Part shown: positions 21,861 to 33,545 of the stretch, one piece after another
Layout of the letters: each line of letters begins with the position of its first letter
Position numbering within the stretch: position 1 is the stretch's first letter
From: Dipteris shenzhenensis
Taxonomy: Eukaryota; Polypodiophyta; Polypodiopsida; Gleicheniales
Reading direction: 5' to 3' (one strand)
DNA length: 64,000 bases
Assembly (NCBI GenBank): GCA_047967505.1
Contig: CM106541.1
Translations under genes and position numbers: made by a program
Notes under the pieces: generated by a model
What the model was told of the DNA's origin: nothing
Database searches by the model: none
The model's input: only the letters and a program-made list of their open reading frames with translations

Positions 21861-21944
21861 AGGTAGATAGATTAGTGGTAAAAAACACTTATAATCTAGG
21901 ATATTGGGATAAGAGGCCTTGTGAGGCCAGTTTAGCCAATATCC

Positions 21945-22023
21945 CCATCCTGCATGTAGGGTCTCAACTCTTCCTTGCGCATTCTTACCTAAGTCATGGG
22001 CAAGGGGAGAGATGTGTGTGTGT

Positions 22024-22098
<75 letters not shown>

Positions 22099-22320
22099 AC
22101 CTATCAAAAATCTACCCCACTAAACTACTAGATCAATTTCCAATGGTAAAGTAAATCAATTGCAATCATAATCTATTCGCCTTTAACACATTCCAAGTGA
22201 GAGTAATCCATTTCCATTCAGTCATTTCTAACATAGTGTCAAAGTGGGAATCAACTTAAAGTGGTATTGCAAAGTATAGTTCAATATTTATGACTAGTAT
22301 CCAACAAAAAATTGCATCCT
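21945..22320 (+). repeat. block present in inverted orientation at 39465-39790
   Basis: The sequence from tgcatgtagggtctcaactc through the (GT)n array, tctaccccactaaactacta and tttcagtc-like stretches to caacaaaaaattgcatcc is found as its reverse complement at 39465-39775. The flanking block (20936-21860) is instead direct, so one copy of the pair carries an inversion or a separate insertion here. Confidence 0.8.
22013..22095 (+). repeat. (GT)n microsatellite, about 83 bp
   Basis: An almost uninterrupted GT array with one TATG interruption near 22027. The inverted paralogue at about 39690-39712 has only about 22 bp of (CA)n, so the array has expanded here or contracted there. Confidence 0.9.
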
Positions 22321-22582
22321 CGGTAGTTGTGTTCTATCATTTGATCTACTAACAAGAGGTTCTTGCTGAGCTTCAGAACATAGAGTACATCTTTCACCAA
22401 TCCTTTCGTAAGTGTCTAGATACACTATATCAGTTTTTTGCATTTCCTCGTTGGAGGAACATATTCCCATGTTCATTTGCATAATGACTGTGACTAGAAT
22501 GTCCACCACAATGATTTTCTCTTCTGCGGAAATTCATTCAATTGTTGTTGGATTGACCGCCTTGGTCATACTGCTTTTTACG

Positions 22583-22624
22583 GCAATCTCTTTCATAGTG
22601 TCCAAACTTATGACAGTAGTTGCA
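22583..22624 (-). other. gag CCHC zinc-knuckle coding segment
   Basis: Exactly 14 codons giving C, C, H and C in CX2CX4HX4C spacing, the nucleic-acid-binding motif of retroelement nucleocapsids. It is the only knuckle in the minus-strand fragment set that is still complete besides that of the young element. Confidence 0.75.
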
Positions 22625-22975
22625 CTAGATGTTTGACACATTGATGGATGCATTCGCATAGCAAAAACAGGGCACTTTCCTAAGTGCTTGCGAAAAACTT
22701 CTGCCACCAAAACGGGCCCCGAAATGGCCTCGAATCAAAAAAATAATTTCACCAAGGGCTTTGCCTTGTCCCGTAGCATATACTGCCCTCTTGCCACACT
22801 GCGAAGGGCTTCCCCATCTGAGACAGTGCACTCTTGCACTTTTCGGCTGTGCTACCTGCAGAGATTTGCTCCCAAACTCAAAAAAAAAGCAAAGCAACAC
22901 TGATCCTCTTACTAGGACACCGTGAACTTGGTTTGCTTTCTTGAGCTCCTTACCACAAACTGAGCTCTGATACCA

Positions 22976-23321
22976 TGTGAAGAGAGTGGGAGAGAAGGAA
23001 GGAGTCTCACTTGCAGCTTTTCACATACACAATGGGGGAATATAAACAAAGGTGGAGGCTGAAAAACTGTTTTCCTCTTCTTAGTTGTGAAAGCCAAAAG
23101 AACTCTCTTAGTACAAAAGAATAGGTGAACCCTATATGTGGGTCTCAAACCAAACTCAGCTAACTAAGGTGGCATACTAACTGAGCCACTAACTAAAGTA
23201 CATAAAGATAGCTGTCATCCTCATGGGCGGTGTACCAACCGCATCTGCAGCTAACAAGTCGTTGACATAAATGCACAACGGTCACCCTGGCATATCACGA
23301 GTGGAGCTCAATATCTCAACA
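22976..23321 (-). repeat. putative LTR (346 bp) of the copia fragment
   Basis: The inner edge is fixed by the adjoining primer-binding site. The outer edge (TG at 23321 on the minus strand) is inferred from the TG...CA rule, since no partner LTR is present. Confidence 0.55.
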
Positions 23322-24247
23322 GTCTTGATGGTGTTGAGCTGTCCTAGCATGACATCTTGCACATTCTGCTTGATCAAATGATATGCATACTATCTTTCTT
23401 GTCCCATTCTACCTGTGCTTGGGTAATGGCACTCAGTAGATAGACACCCTCTTAAACAAGATGCTAATTAGGATGTAATTGTCCACTAGCAATCAAAATA
23501 AAGGATCAAACTATCCCACGAGGAAAAATCATGTAAAAGTAAAATGACATAAGAGAAAAACTAACCAATCTCTAAGCATTACAAGAGATTAGAGTATCAG
23601 CATATAGTAATCATGATGTCACAAGCTACCCAAATGAAGAAGGAGAAATAAGTAGCTATAAGATATTTAAACTTAAGGAATCCCTTCAAAAGCTACCCAT
23701 GCTAAACAAGGAGCTGTTAAGAAGTGGGAGAAGGAGGACCATTTAGAGAAGTATTTCATGCATTTAGTTAAGAAGTGGGAGAAGAAGTGGGAGAAGGAGG
23801 ACAATTTAGAGAAGCATTTCATGCATCATCAAATATCTAAGCCCCCTTTGTTGAAGGAAAACAACATTCTTTTAAGTGGTTATGGGGAAATAAGGCTAGT
23901 TAGAGAGAAGGGGAGCTAAGAAATACTAAAGTAGTGGGAAGGAGGACCCTATATAGGACTAGTTCATCAATCATTAAAGAGCTAAGATATCCTTTAAGGA
24001 AAACAGCATTCTTCTAAGTGCTTTATTGGAAAATTTGTGGGCATTTGGTGGACAAAAAAGCAAAGTGATAACCCTTGTATAGTAAAATTAAGAGAATCAA
24101 GGCAATTTATCAATTCCATGCCTATAGTCAACTAGAATTAGAAGTAGCAAGTGCAAAAATTGAAGGTTGGCATACAAGTCCATATATGCAGAAGCAAAGT
24201 GCCTCACCAAATAATAAGGCAATGTGATGGCTAGGAAGGGAATACAT
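23322..24247. other. spacer with imperfect GAAGTGGGAGAAGGAGGA repeats
   Basis: Around 23705-23830 the phrase aagaagtgggagaaggagga occurs repeatedly with the shared tail tttagagaag and atttcatgcat. No gene or transposon motif was recognised. This is the left flank of the copia insertion. Confidence 0.5.
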
Positions 24248-24252
24248 GGCAC
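24248..24252. other. target-site duplication, left copy (GGCAC)
   Basis: GGCAC directly precedes the 5' LTR and recurs directly after the 3' LTR at 30009-30013. Five bp is the usual copia duplication length. Confidence 0.9.
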
Positions 24253-24447
24253 TGTTGGGGTGTAAAGGCCCTATGTAACATTTGTAGTTTGTATACAATG
24301 TGGAACTGGTTCATTGAACCGGTTCCACCCTAACCCTAACACATGAATAAAACTCATGGGTTGTGGTGTGCCCATTATTTATTCTTTACACCCACACATT
24401 GTTGACTCTCGTCTCCTACTCTCTCTCACTCTCCACTCACTCCATCA
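24253..24447 (+). repeat. 5' LTR of copia element 1 (195 bp)
   Basis: Begins TGTTGGGGTG and ends CTCCATCA. It carries a hairpin at 24302-24326 (11-bp stem with one G-T pair, ATT loop), a two-unit CCCTAA stretch beside it, and AATAAA at about 24344 that could serve as a polyadenylation signal. Confidence 0.95.
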
Positions 24448-24463
24448 TCTAGTATCAGAGCCT
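24448..24463 (+). other. primer-binding site of element 1 (degenerate tRNA-iMet)
   Basis: TCTAGTATCAGAGCC follows the LTR. TATCAGAGCC matches the tRNA-iMet complement, and the first bases (TGG expected) have changed. Confidence 0.7.
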
Positions 24464-24844
24464 TGCTGTAACTCCTCCTGCCTCTTCAGCTCCATCCCAA
24501 ACCTATTGTTGCTAAATTGCATTGGCCTTCCTTTGAGCACTTGCTGTAGTAGCTGCTCCTCCTCGGTCGGCTTCATCACCTCCAACCTCTCGCCACGTGA
24601 TTGCAATGGTCTCTTGCTTCGAGATTGATACATTCCCTGCTACAACTCCTCCTCCATAGCTGATTCCTGTCTTTGACATTCATTATCTTTATCTTTGATC
24701 TTCCACTAAAGTGGTGGGTCGATGATAGCTATGAAGACTGGTGGATTTGAGGACAGTTTTGAGTCCTGTCTTCTCTCCCGTAGAGGGCAAGAGCAGAGGA
24801 ATTGCTCCTCTCGAGCTCGTCGTTGGCCTCATAGTCTAAGAGCA

Positions 24845-25185
24845 GAGGGGCTTGAGAAGACAGAGGTGTTATTGTGCATTGGACAAACTATAGCAAGAAG
24901 TATTGGGCACTTTGGCAGTGAAATTGTGTGACCTTCATCACATAACACTGTGATTGCACCAGTGGGTATGCTATTGATGCATTGAGAGCACTTTTGATGC
25001 CTATTGTGCTTGGATAGCACTTGCCGTTCAAAGGGCTTTTGTCGTTTGGATGCATATGCGTTTAGGAGGAAGCTATTGGATGCCGTACATGCCTCACATG
25101 TTCAGAAATTGAGCTCTAATCAAGGGGCTTTTTGAAGACAGAGGTGTTATTGTGCATTGGACAAACTGCAGCAAGAAGTACATGC
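24845..25185 (+). repeat. direct repeat in the leader of element 1
   Basis: A segment of about 45 bp (agaggtgttattgtgcattg and gacaaact.agcaagaagt) occurs at 24860-24903 and again at 25139-25182, 279 bp apart, between the primer site and gag. Its role is unknown. Confidence 0.75.
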
Positions 25186-25637
25186 CATAAATCCTCGTCA
25201 AAAGTGTTCAAATCAAGGGCCTTTTGCCTATTTGCAATTCTGAATTGTTTGCCACAGTTTGGGGGACTGTTACATGCCTTTTGGTCACTAATTGAGCACT
25301 TTAAGTTAGGGAAATTGTGCCATTTTTTTAGTATAATAGTAATTCACTCTTTCGGGACAGTTTTGAGACTGTTTGAGTCTCGTTTCATCCTCGAACACTC
25401 ATTTTTTGGTATTGTACCATCATTTACTATTTTTGGATAGTTTTGGTGGAGCTTTCCTGCTGCTGTACCGCATTTTTGAGTGCTATAATTGTCATTAAAG
25501 CTTGCTGTACTGTTTCTGCAGCAAGTGGGAGGTGTTATTTATCTGGGAGTGTTTTCGCGCTTTGGAGATACTTTGCTGAGCACTTCTAAGTGCTTGCAGG
25601 GAGTCATACACTTTATTTCTTAGTTCTATTTGCTGAT

Positions 25638-28600
25638 ATGGCTTCATCAAGAGAGAGCTCATCTTTGCTCCACATCCAAAAGCTTGAGGGTGCTAAGAAC
25701 TACGACATCTGGAGGACCCAGGTGTACAATGTTTTGTTGCAGAAGAGTCAGCATCTCCCTATAAGGGAAAAGGGTGTCAAGCCCTCTGCCATTAGTGATG
25801 AGCAGTGGCTCAACATAGATGAGCTTACGCATTCCACACTCATGCTATCAGTTGTGGATTCTCTTCTTCCTGGGATACGGGATATGCCCAATGCATGGGC
25901 AATGTGGCAGCGGTTAGAGAACACTTACTCTCAAAAGAGTACCACAGGCAAGGTTTATTGGCTCAAGAAGCTTACAAGTCTCGAGATGAAAGAGGGAACA
26001 TCAGTCAATGCACACATAAATGAGTTTAAAAGCATATTCAACCAAGTGCTTGCACAGGGGCTGAAACTAGATGAGGAGGTACAGGCTGTAATTCTCTTAG
26101 GTTCATTGCCAAAATCTTGGGACACTTTCAGGACAGCCACAAGCAACTCCAATCCTCTCTTAAATGTGGCAGATGTGGAGGGTGCCATCCAGCAGCAAGA
26201 TATGAATCGAAAGAATAACTCAAGTGGGAAAGGGAATGCATTGCAAGCACATGGCCGAACCAAGAATAGAGGCAAAAGTCAGGACAGAAATGGTAGGAGC
26301 AAGTCCCGGTCCAAAAAGGATGTTGAAGGCGATCATTGTGACAAAAAGGGACATCTTAAAAAGCAATGTTGGAAGTTCAAAGCAGAAAAGAAAGAGGGCA
26401 AGCAAAAGGCAGATGCAAGTGATGATTCGAAGGCCATTGTGCCTCATTCTAAGAAGTCTTCTGTCAATATAGAGGAGCTAAATTATGTGTCTGATGGTAG
26501 CCATTGCTCTTCAGGTCTTCTTTTTACCTCTACTATCAGTGCACACTCTCTACATGCGGGGTGTCTCTTAGATCTTAACACATGGCTGATTGATTTAGGG
26601 GCTTCTTTCCATGTTACTCCTTTCAAGAATAGCTTCAGCAAGTACCGTGTTCGGAAGCCTCAATATGTGTATTTGGGAGATAAGCATGCATGCCTCATAG
26701 AGGGAATGGGTGACATGAAATTGTAGCTCTATTATGGTTCATCTTTCATGCTTCATGATGTATGCTACGTCCCTGAACTTAAGAAGAATCTCATTAGTAC
26801 GAGATAGCTTGATGATATGGGATATCACACCACTTTTGGTGCTCAGAAGTGGAAGATAGTAAAGGGCTCCATGGTTGTTGCTAGGGGTCCAAAGATGGAC
26901 ACTCTCTATCCATTAGTTGCTACCAAAGGTTTCATTATCGCATAGCTGACTTGGACACATGAGTGTCAAAGGAATGGAAGAGTTGTCTCGTCTTGGTTAT
27001 ATCCCGTCTCTTAAATTTTCAGAATTGAAAAATTGTGAGCATTGCATTTATGGTAAACAGAATATGTGTCCTCATAAGAGGGGTTTGGGTAAGAAAAGTT
27101 CACAGTTAGAGCTTGTGCATACAGACACATGTGAAATGCCAAATCTATCACTCGGGGGGACAAAGTATTTTGTTATATTCATTGATGATGCCACACGTAA
27201 AGTGTGGGCCAGTCCTCTTCGTTGAAGAGTGATACCTTCACAAAATTTAAGAAGTGGCTTGCCTTGGTTGAGAACCAAATGGGTAAGACACTCAAATGCC
27301 TGCATTCTGACAATGGAGGGGAGTATGTGTCGAAAGAGTTTGATGCATTTTGTGACTCCAAGGGTATTAAAAGAGAGATCACTGCTCCTTATAACCCACC
27401 TCAAAATGGAACTACAGAGCGTATGAATCGAACCATTCAGGAGAAGGTTCAGTCAATGTTGTCACATGCTACACTATCCCATGGATTTTGGGCAGAGGCC
27501 ATGCAAATGGCCATTCACCTCATCAACAGATCGCCTAATAAGAGGCTGGATAATAAGGTGCCAGAAGAGATATGGAGTGGAAAGCCTCCTTCATATAAGC
27601 ATCTGCGAGTCTTTGGTTGCATAGCTACATACATATCCACAAGGATTTGCGCAACAAACTCGAGCCTAAGTCTCATAAGTGTGTATTCCTAGGATATGGT
27701 GATGATGGGGAGATGGGATATAGACTTTGGGATCCCGCACAAAGGAAAGTCATACGCAGCAATGATGTGATCTTTGATGAAAATAGCATGCACAAACAGC
27801 CCATGAATGCTCCAGAAGGCATAAGGGTTGTATATGATGAAGATGCACATCCTCGACAGCAAAACGAGAGGGCTGTACTGCAATAAGAACAGCCCCAAAA
27901 TCAGCCCAATCATGCCACAAATGATGGTCTTGATGACCAACAGGAAGAGGGAAACGATTTCCCAAATGTTATGCCACCGCTTGAGGAGCTTCCTAACATT
28001 ATCTTACAACCGTACCTTGAAGGAAACATGCCAAATGATGATGATATGCAGGCTGAATAACCAGCAGAAGGTCAGGAACATAAGGTTCGGAGGTCCACTA
28101 GGATCATAAGACCACCTGATGGTTTGTCCCAGGGGCTGATTATGTCATGCTTACAGATAGTGGTGAACCCTCATGCTTCAAGGAAGTAATGCAGAGGGAT
28201 GATAAGCTCAAGTGGGAGCTTGCCATGAAGTCAAAGATAGATTCTCTGAAGAAAAATGAAACTTGGATTTGGTGCCATTGCCTAATGGTAAAAAAGTATT
28301 GCCATGCAAATGGGTTTACAGGCTAAAAGAGATACCAAATGCTAGGCCGAGGTATAAAGCCAGACTAGTTGCCAAAGGCTTTAAGCAGGAATATGGTGTT
28401 GACTTTGATGAGATCTTTTCTCCTGTGGTTAAGATGACTACCTTAAGGACTGCGTTAGCCTTGGTTGCACATGAAAACATGGCATTGGTTCAGATGGACA
28501 TGAAGACTGCTTTTCTTCACGGTGATCTCCATGAGGAGATATACATGCAGCAGCCTGAGGGTTTTGCAATAAAGGGGAAAGAGGATCTTGTGTGAGCTCA

Positions 28601-29712
28601 AGAAGAGCCTTTATGGTTTGAAACAAGCACCAAGGGAATGGTATCATAAATTTGATGCTTTTATGAAATCCCAAGGCTTTAGGCGAAGTGACATAGATCA
28701 CTAATTATACACCAAGAGGGTATCAGATGGTAGTTTGCTAATTCTCATTTTATATGTGGATGATATGCTTATTGCTGGTAAATCTCTCAAGGATATGGAT
28801 GTCTTGAAAAAGGGTTTGCATCAGACCTTCAATATGAAGGATTTGGGACATGCTAGCCATATTTTAGGTATGCATATCACTCGGGACATAAATCAGCATT
28901 TGCTTTATTTGTCTCAAGAGGAATACATTGGCAAGGTCTTGCAGAGGTTTCATATGGAGGGGGGGAAGACTATTTCTACTCCGTTGCCTCCACATTTGAA
29001 ACTCAGTGCTAAGGATAGCCCAGAGAGTGATTCTGAGAGGGCAAAGATGGCCAAGATACCTTATGCTTCAGCTTGCGGTAGTCTCATGTATGCCATGGTT
29101 GCTACATGGCCCGACATTGCCTTTGCAGTGGGAGTCATTAGCAGATATATGGCAAACCCTGGGAAGAAACATTGGGATGCAGTGAAAGGTGTCATGAGAT
29201 ACCTGAAGGGTACGAAGGAGATGTGCATTTGCTTTGGTAAGCATGATGCCATTGTTCATGGGTACACAGACTCAGACTATGCAGGTCATCCAAATAACCG
29301 GAAATCTACTACCAGTTATGTTTTCACTTTTACAGGTGGTGCAATTTCATGGATATCTCATGTACAGGGATGCATTGCCTTGTCTACTACTGAGGCAGAG
29401 TATGTTGTAGATGCTGAGACTTGCAAGGAGGCCTTATGGATTGCTTGGCTTGTGGTAGATTTGGGATTCCCTGGTGATGTTCCATTCTTGTATTGTGACA
29501 GTCAGAGTGCCATCCAGTTGGCACGAAATCCTGTTTTCCATGCAAAGACGAAGCATATTGATGTGAAGTACCACTTTATCTGTGAGGTCATTGATGGCAA
29601 GTTGCTTCAACTTGTCAAGATTCACACAGATGATAATCCTGCAGATCTTCTGACGAAGAGTTTACATGCCGAGCGGTTTGCACATTGCAGATCACTCATG
29701 GGTGTTGGATGA
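25638..29712 (+). pseudogene. gag-pol polyprotein of copia element 1, multiply interrupted
   Basis: The ATG at 25638 opens gag (KLEGAKNYDIW start, UBN2-type copia gag). The zinc knuckle near 26328 has lost its first Cys (GGC codon at 26328-26330), leaving xxxCX4HX4C. The protease motif is D-L-G-A, not D-S-G-A, from a C-to-T change at 26595-26597. Stops or frame changes occur near 26724, 26804, 26940, 27220, 27620, 27884, 28058, 28590 and 28703. Between them the integrase (SDNGGEY near 27310, PPQNGTTERM), the reverse transcriptase (MDMKTAFLHGDL; YVDDMLIAGK near 28750) and RNase H (YTDSDYAGHP near 29261, STTEAEY) are all easy to read. 28735-29712 is one unbroken 325-codon stretch. No functional protein can be made from this copy. 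Confidence 0.9.
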
Positions 29713-29801
29713 GGCCATTTTCAGATTTGTGTTGGTCTTGTATATCATTGTATACTTGCTGTACTTTTTTTTCTCTCACTCTCCTACGGGCATATTGCTT
29801 T

Positions 29802-29812
29802 TAAGTGAGAGG
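29802..29812 (+). other. polypurine tract of element 1
   Basis: AAGTGAGAGGT immediately precedes the 3' LTR. It matches the AAGTGGGAGGT tract of element 2 at 10 of 11 positions. Confidence 0.75.
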
Positions 29813-29813
29813 T

Positions 29814-30008
29814 TATTGGGGTGTAAAGGCCCTATGTAACATTTGTAGTTTGTATACAATGTGAAACTGGTTCATTGAACCAGTTCCACCCTAACCCTAA
29901 CACATGAATAAAACTCATGGGTTGTGGTGTGCCCATTATCCATTCTTTACACCCACACATTGTTGACTCTCGTCTCCTACTCTCTCTCACTCTCCACTCA
30001 CTCCATCA
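29814..30008 (+). repeat. 3' LTR of copia element 1 (195 bp)
   Basis: Same length as the 5' LTR, with five transitions. The terminal TG is mutated to TA at 29815, and two of the other changes fall in the hairpin (29863-29887). Confidence 0.95.
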
Positions 30009-30013
30009 GGCAC
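30009..30013. other. target-site duplication, right copy (GGCAC)
   Basis: Identical to 24248-24252. Confidence 0.9.
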
Positions 30014-31990
30014 TAGATGCAAGTAAATCTATCTCAAAGAAATGAGGTTTAGGATCTATTGTAGAACTTGGAGTATACAAACAAGAACCTCTTTTACATA
30101 CCCATGATAATAGGATGGATAGATGTAAGAGCCTCAAAGTGTGTAAGACTTATTCTATGTATTGGCAGGCCTCTTGTACTTCTATGTACCATCCTTGTGG
30201 AACAACTATTGTTCTCACCTACCCATTCAACCTAACAGCCAACCCTCCCCTCTGCCCACAATGCCTCTTTTTCCCTTACATTTCATCTCTTTTGTGTACC
30301 TATGAATGCTATAGTTATAAGTCAACATTGACCACCTTTGGTGGTCCTTGGGTGACCATATTCAATTTCACCTATGTGTAGCTCATACTTTTCCATTGGA
30401 TTCAATGTTACATAATTTCAACATGACATTCCAAAATGAAAATGAACACATAAACTACTTGTAAACATATTTTTTAAGTGCTACAAGTCTATGGGAGTAA
30501 CTATGCACAACATATATATCTATGTTTAAATGAATATGAACCCTTTTTTTTTTAAATGTATTCAATCTTAATTTTTTTGCGGCATAGGTTTGCAATCCTT
30601 TTTTAGTGTCTTGAGATACTTATGTTACCTATACATTAGATTTACAATCTTTTAAATGCCTTCCAAGGTCATAGAATTGAAACCATAACATGAACCATGG
30701 GAGGTAGCATATAAAATTAAATAGAAGAACATGTTTTTTAAATTAACTATTTGGAGTAATTACTTCAAACTTGCTTACTACTAACTAAGCTTCCTAGCTT
30801 TGCATATCGTCCACTTTATCACATAATAAAAATTGCAGACTTTGAAATACCTATATGCATAGCACAAAAATATACTACAAGATGATATTTCAAGAAGAAA
30901 TGAAGCCATATGCATCAAATCGGCTTACCATAGTAGAATGCTCAAAGGTCCCTCTTTTGTAATGATATACAAGCAAGTAACACATCACATGTCTTTTTAA
31001 ACTTTAAGGCTTTCTCCTTATTAGAAATAGACTTCTTTCCCTATTTGTTAGAATATCAAGCTTTTGGTGCATGTCATGTGGTGTTGAAAAGTGAATGCTA
31101 AAAGGACATCAATGTTGAATGACATTAATTTGAGATATTATGAGCACATTATGAGGACCTACTGCTACTATATGTCCAACACATCTTGTATGTTTTCTTT
31201 TTGTGGAGGTATGCCATTTTGTATTGGCCCATACATGTATGTATATATTATTAGACTTGTGTGAACTAGAGACTAAGGGACTATAATTTTGTGTCATCTT
31301 TGTTGTTAGCCACCATATTGGTGCCAAGCCAAGTTCAACGTTTCTAAAACAATGAAGTTGATTTAAAAACCTTGCTCAAATAATCTCCACCAAGGAGAAA
31401 TCCTTGGTAATGTTGCTATACTTACTATCATAATTTAAGAATAGTTCCTTAAGATGGGTTAAGGACTCTCCAATCATACATAAATACCATGTATGCAATG
31501 GATAATGATATCTCATATTTTGTCTATATAAGCACCCTTGCCTCTAAGTATCTCTCAAAGAGAAGAAGTTGCTAAGCATTTGCACATTGAATTTGTTGCA
31601 TTAGACATGAAATCATTCCCTACCCTACCTCCCTTGACCATTTCCTCTTTGATGCAACAAATTCTCAATAGGTTCTAAATATGGCATAGCAATATGAATA
31701 ATTTTTTATTCTTCCCCTTCACCTCATGATATACAGGACTAATTACCTCAGACTTCTTATATGATTATGATATGTGACTGAACTTGAAACCTCCTCCTTA
31801 CCCAACCCTACAAGTGTCTTTAAAAATGCATCTTATCTTATAGAGAGGCCTCTTGAGTTTAATCCAGATGTCACCTAAAGGCCATCATGTTGAGTGCCCC
31901 CTTCCCTATGGATCATTTTGTGAGGCGATAATTAATACATGCAAAGATATTTTTTTTAATAAATAAACATGCCATGTATATTAGTCAAAA
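30014..31990. other. AT-rich spacer without a supportable gene
   Basis: Only short ORFs without domains. No LTR, LINE or repeat signature was noticed. Confidence 0.45.
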
Positions 31991-33545
31991 AAGAGGGTGG
32001 TTAGCCCTAATAAACCAATTACAAAAATAGGCAAAAACCATAAGCCTATGCTACAGGCAGCATTATGACATCACTCCATGCACATTTTGATCTCCAGAAG
32101 CGTTCTACTAACCACCACATCTTTTTTAATAAGTAGCCAGCTGAGGTCTCTTAGATTGGCTTTGGTTTGGGCAAGTACTCTAGACTCTCTCCACCCTACC
32201 TAAGGGTTGTCACAGAAGACTACCTGATTATGAGTTTCCCACACCACCATGGAAACTGCCGCTTATTGCATATATGGCCAATAAGTAGCCAGTGTGGAAG
32301 GGAGCCCAAAGGAATCTTTGAGGAGAACACGTTGCCAGTGCATGCCTAAGTAGAACCACACCATAACTCCCACTTTTTTGATTGCTCTCTCAACCTTTCT
32401 CCAAGCTTCTTGGATGATCCGATAGCTCCACATCAAATGCCACACATTTTCCAGGGATTTGTTGCAAAGGGGACAAATCGGATTCACCGATAGGATCTTC
32501 GCCAACCGAGCTCTCATTGGTAACCACTGGTGAAGGGTCTTCTAGAGGAGGAAACTGGCTCTACCCACTTTGCAATGTTTCCAAATCACTTGGAACATTT
32601 TCTTCCACCACTATTGTCAGTGCCTAAGGTTCCATTTTTTATTCAGATCTTGCAGCATGGGAGCTTTACCCATCATTCTCTTGTACATGATCCTGGTAGA
32701 AATTTTTATGAGACTAGTTTTGCCCGCTGCCTAGAATGCTAACGTATCGTCATTGACCCTCTGTGTATTAAATGGCCAGTCCTCTAGGATTTTGTCAATG
32801 ACCATCTAGAGAAGGTCTATTTCTCCTACTGTGAGTCTAAATTCTATGTGCAGGTCTTCCGTTGGTATCCGATTTGCACACTGGGGGTCCCAAATGTCCC
32901 CCCATACTCGCACTCCTTTCCAATAAAGATGCCTAGTTTTTGGAAGGTCATGAAGTGTGAATGCTTCATCATGGGGACAGAACGCAATTGACCACCATCA
33001 AGATTGTCGTCTCCCCTCAATCCACCGTGACCTTTCTAATTTAGGAGCTTTATTTCCTCCTTCCATGCAGCCATTAATCCAACAATCAGATCTACTCCTA
33101 TTATGCACATAGGGGAGGCAGAGAAAATCCTTATATATTAGGTAATGTTGGGCCAAGCCTCTGCATGATGGCTATAACCTTGTTCCAAGAAAGCTTTCAC
33201 AATTTCAATTCATGGTGCCTTGTTTGAGAAGAGCCCTATCAACCATTTACAAATCAAAGCATAACTTTTGACCTTTACATCTAGAAGGCTGAACCCTCCC
33301 TAGGAGATTTGCAAGCTTTGAGAGCATCCAACAGGATTGTATGCATCTTCCTTTGGCCTTTTTCCTCTGTCCAAATGAATGCTCTGAACAGCTTTTCTAT
33401 TTCCACCCACTGCACTTTCTTGAAGTTCTAGATGGATGCAATATAGGTTGTAGAAGCAACCAGGATATGCTGCACTACCAGAGCAGTCTCACGTTCTAGC
33501 CCAATGAGATGCCGTTCCACTTCCTTAGCTTTTACATTCCTTAAT
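31990..33545 (-). mobile_element. LINE 3' part: C-terminal RT region and zf-RVT domain remnant
   Basis: Reading leftward from 33545, segments resemble the region after plant LINE reverse transcriptase (an IEKLFRAFIWTEEKGQRK-like block matching the usual FLW...K...W segment). This is followed at 32517-32263 by a zf-RVT-type domain: CPLCNKSLENVWHLMW with the expected CxxC and His, though the last Cys is replaced by Tyr. The tail ends with a Trp/Val-rich segment typical of ORF2 C-termini. Several stops interrupt it. The upstream RT core is missing, because the next repeat block abuts at about 33533. Confidence 0.6.

Larger units (their letters stand above)
22320..23321 (-). mobile_element. 5' fragment of a copia element: LTR, PBS, gag with intact zinc knuckle
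   Basis: Minus orientation. A putative LTR lies at 22976-23321 (opens TGTTGAGATATTGAGC, ends CTCTTCACA). It is followed by a 12-of-13 tRNA-iMet primer site at 22963-22975. Downstream is degenerate gag. At 22624-22583 one frame gives CNYCHKFGHYERDC, a complete CX2CX4HX4C knuckle. Around 22400-22320 KDVLYVLKLSKNLLLVDQMI marks the protease/pre-integrase junction. The element then stops where the inverted repeat block begins. No integrase or reverse transcriptase follows and no second LTR was seen. Confidence 0.7.
24253..30008 (+). mobile_element. full-length Ty1/copia retrotransposon 1 (5756 bp), coding capacity decayed
   Basis: LTRs of 195 bp lie at 24253-24447 and 29814-30008, flanked by the duplication GGCAC. 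A tRNA-iMet primer site follows the 5' LTR and a purine tract precedes the 3' LTR. The LTRs differ at five positions, all transitions (about 2.6 percent), so the insertion is old enough to have decayed but not ancient. The coding order gag, protease, integrase, reverse transcriptase, RNase H is the copia order. The polyprotein is closely related to that of the element at 56.5-62.6 kb but the LTRs are clearly different, so the two are sister lineages. Left and right flanks join cleanly once the element and one TSD are removed. Confidence 0.95.

Noticed and set aside
24326-24340. Interstitial telomere repeat (CCCTAACCCTAAC), also at 29887 and near 63779 as GGGTTAGGGTT
   Set aside because: Only about two units, part of LTR sequence; the usual plant telomere unit is CCCTAAA.
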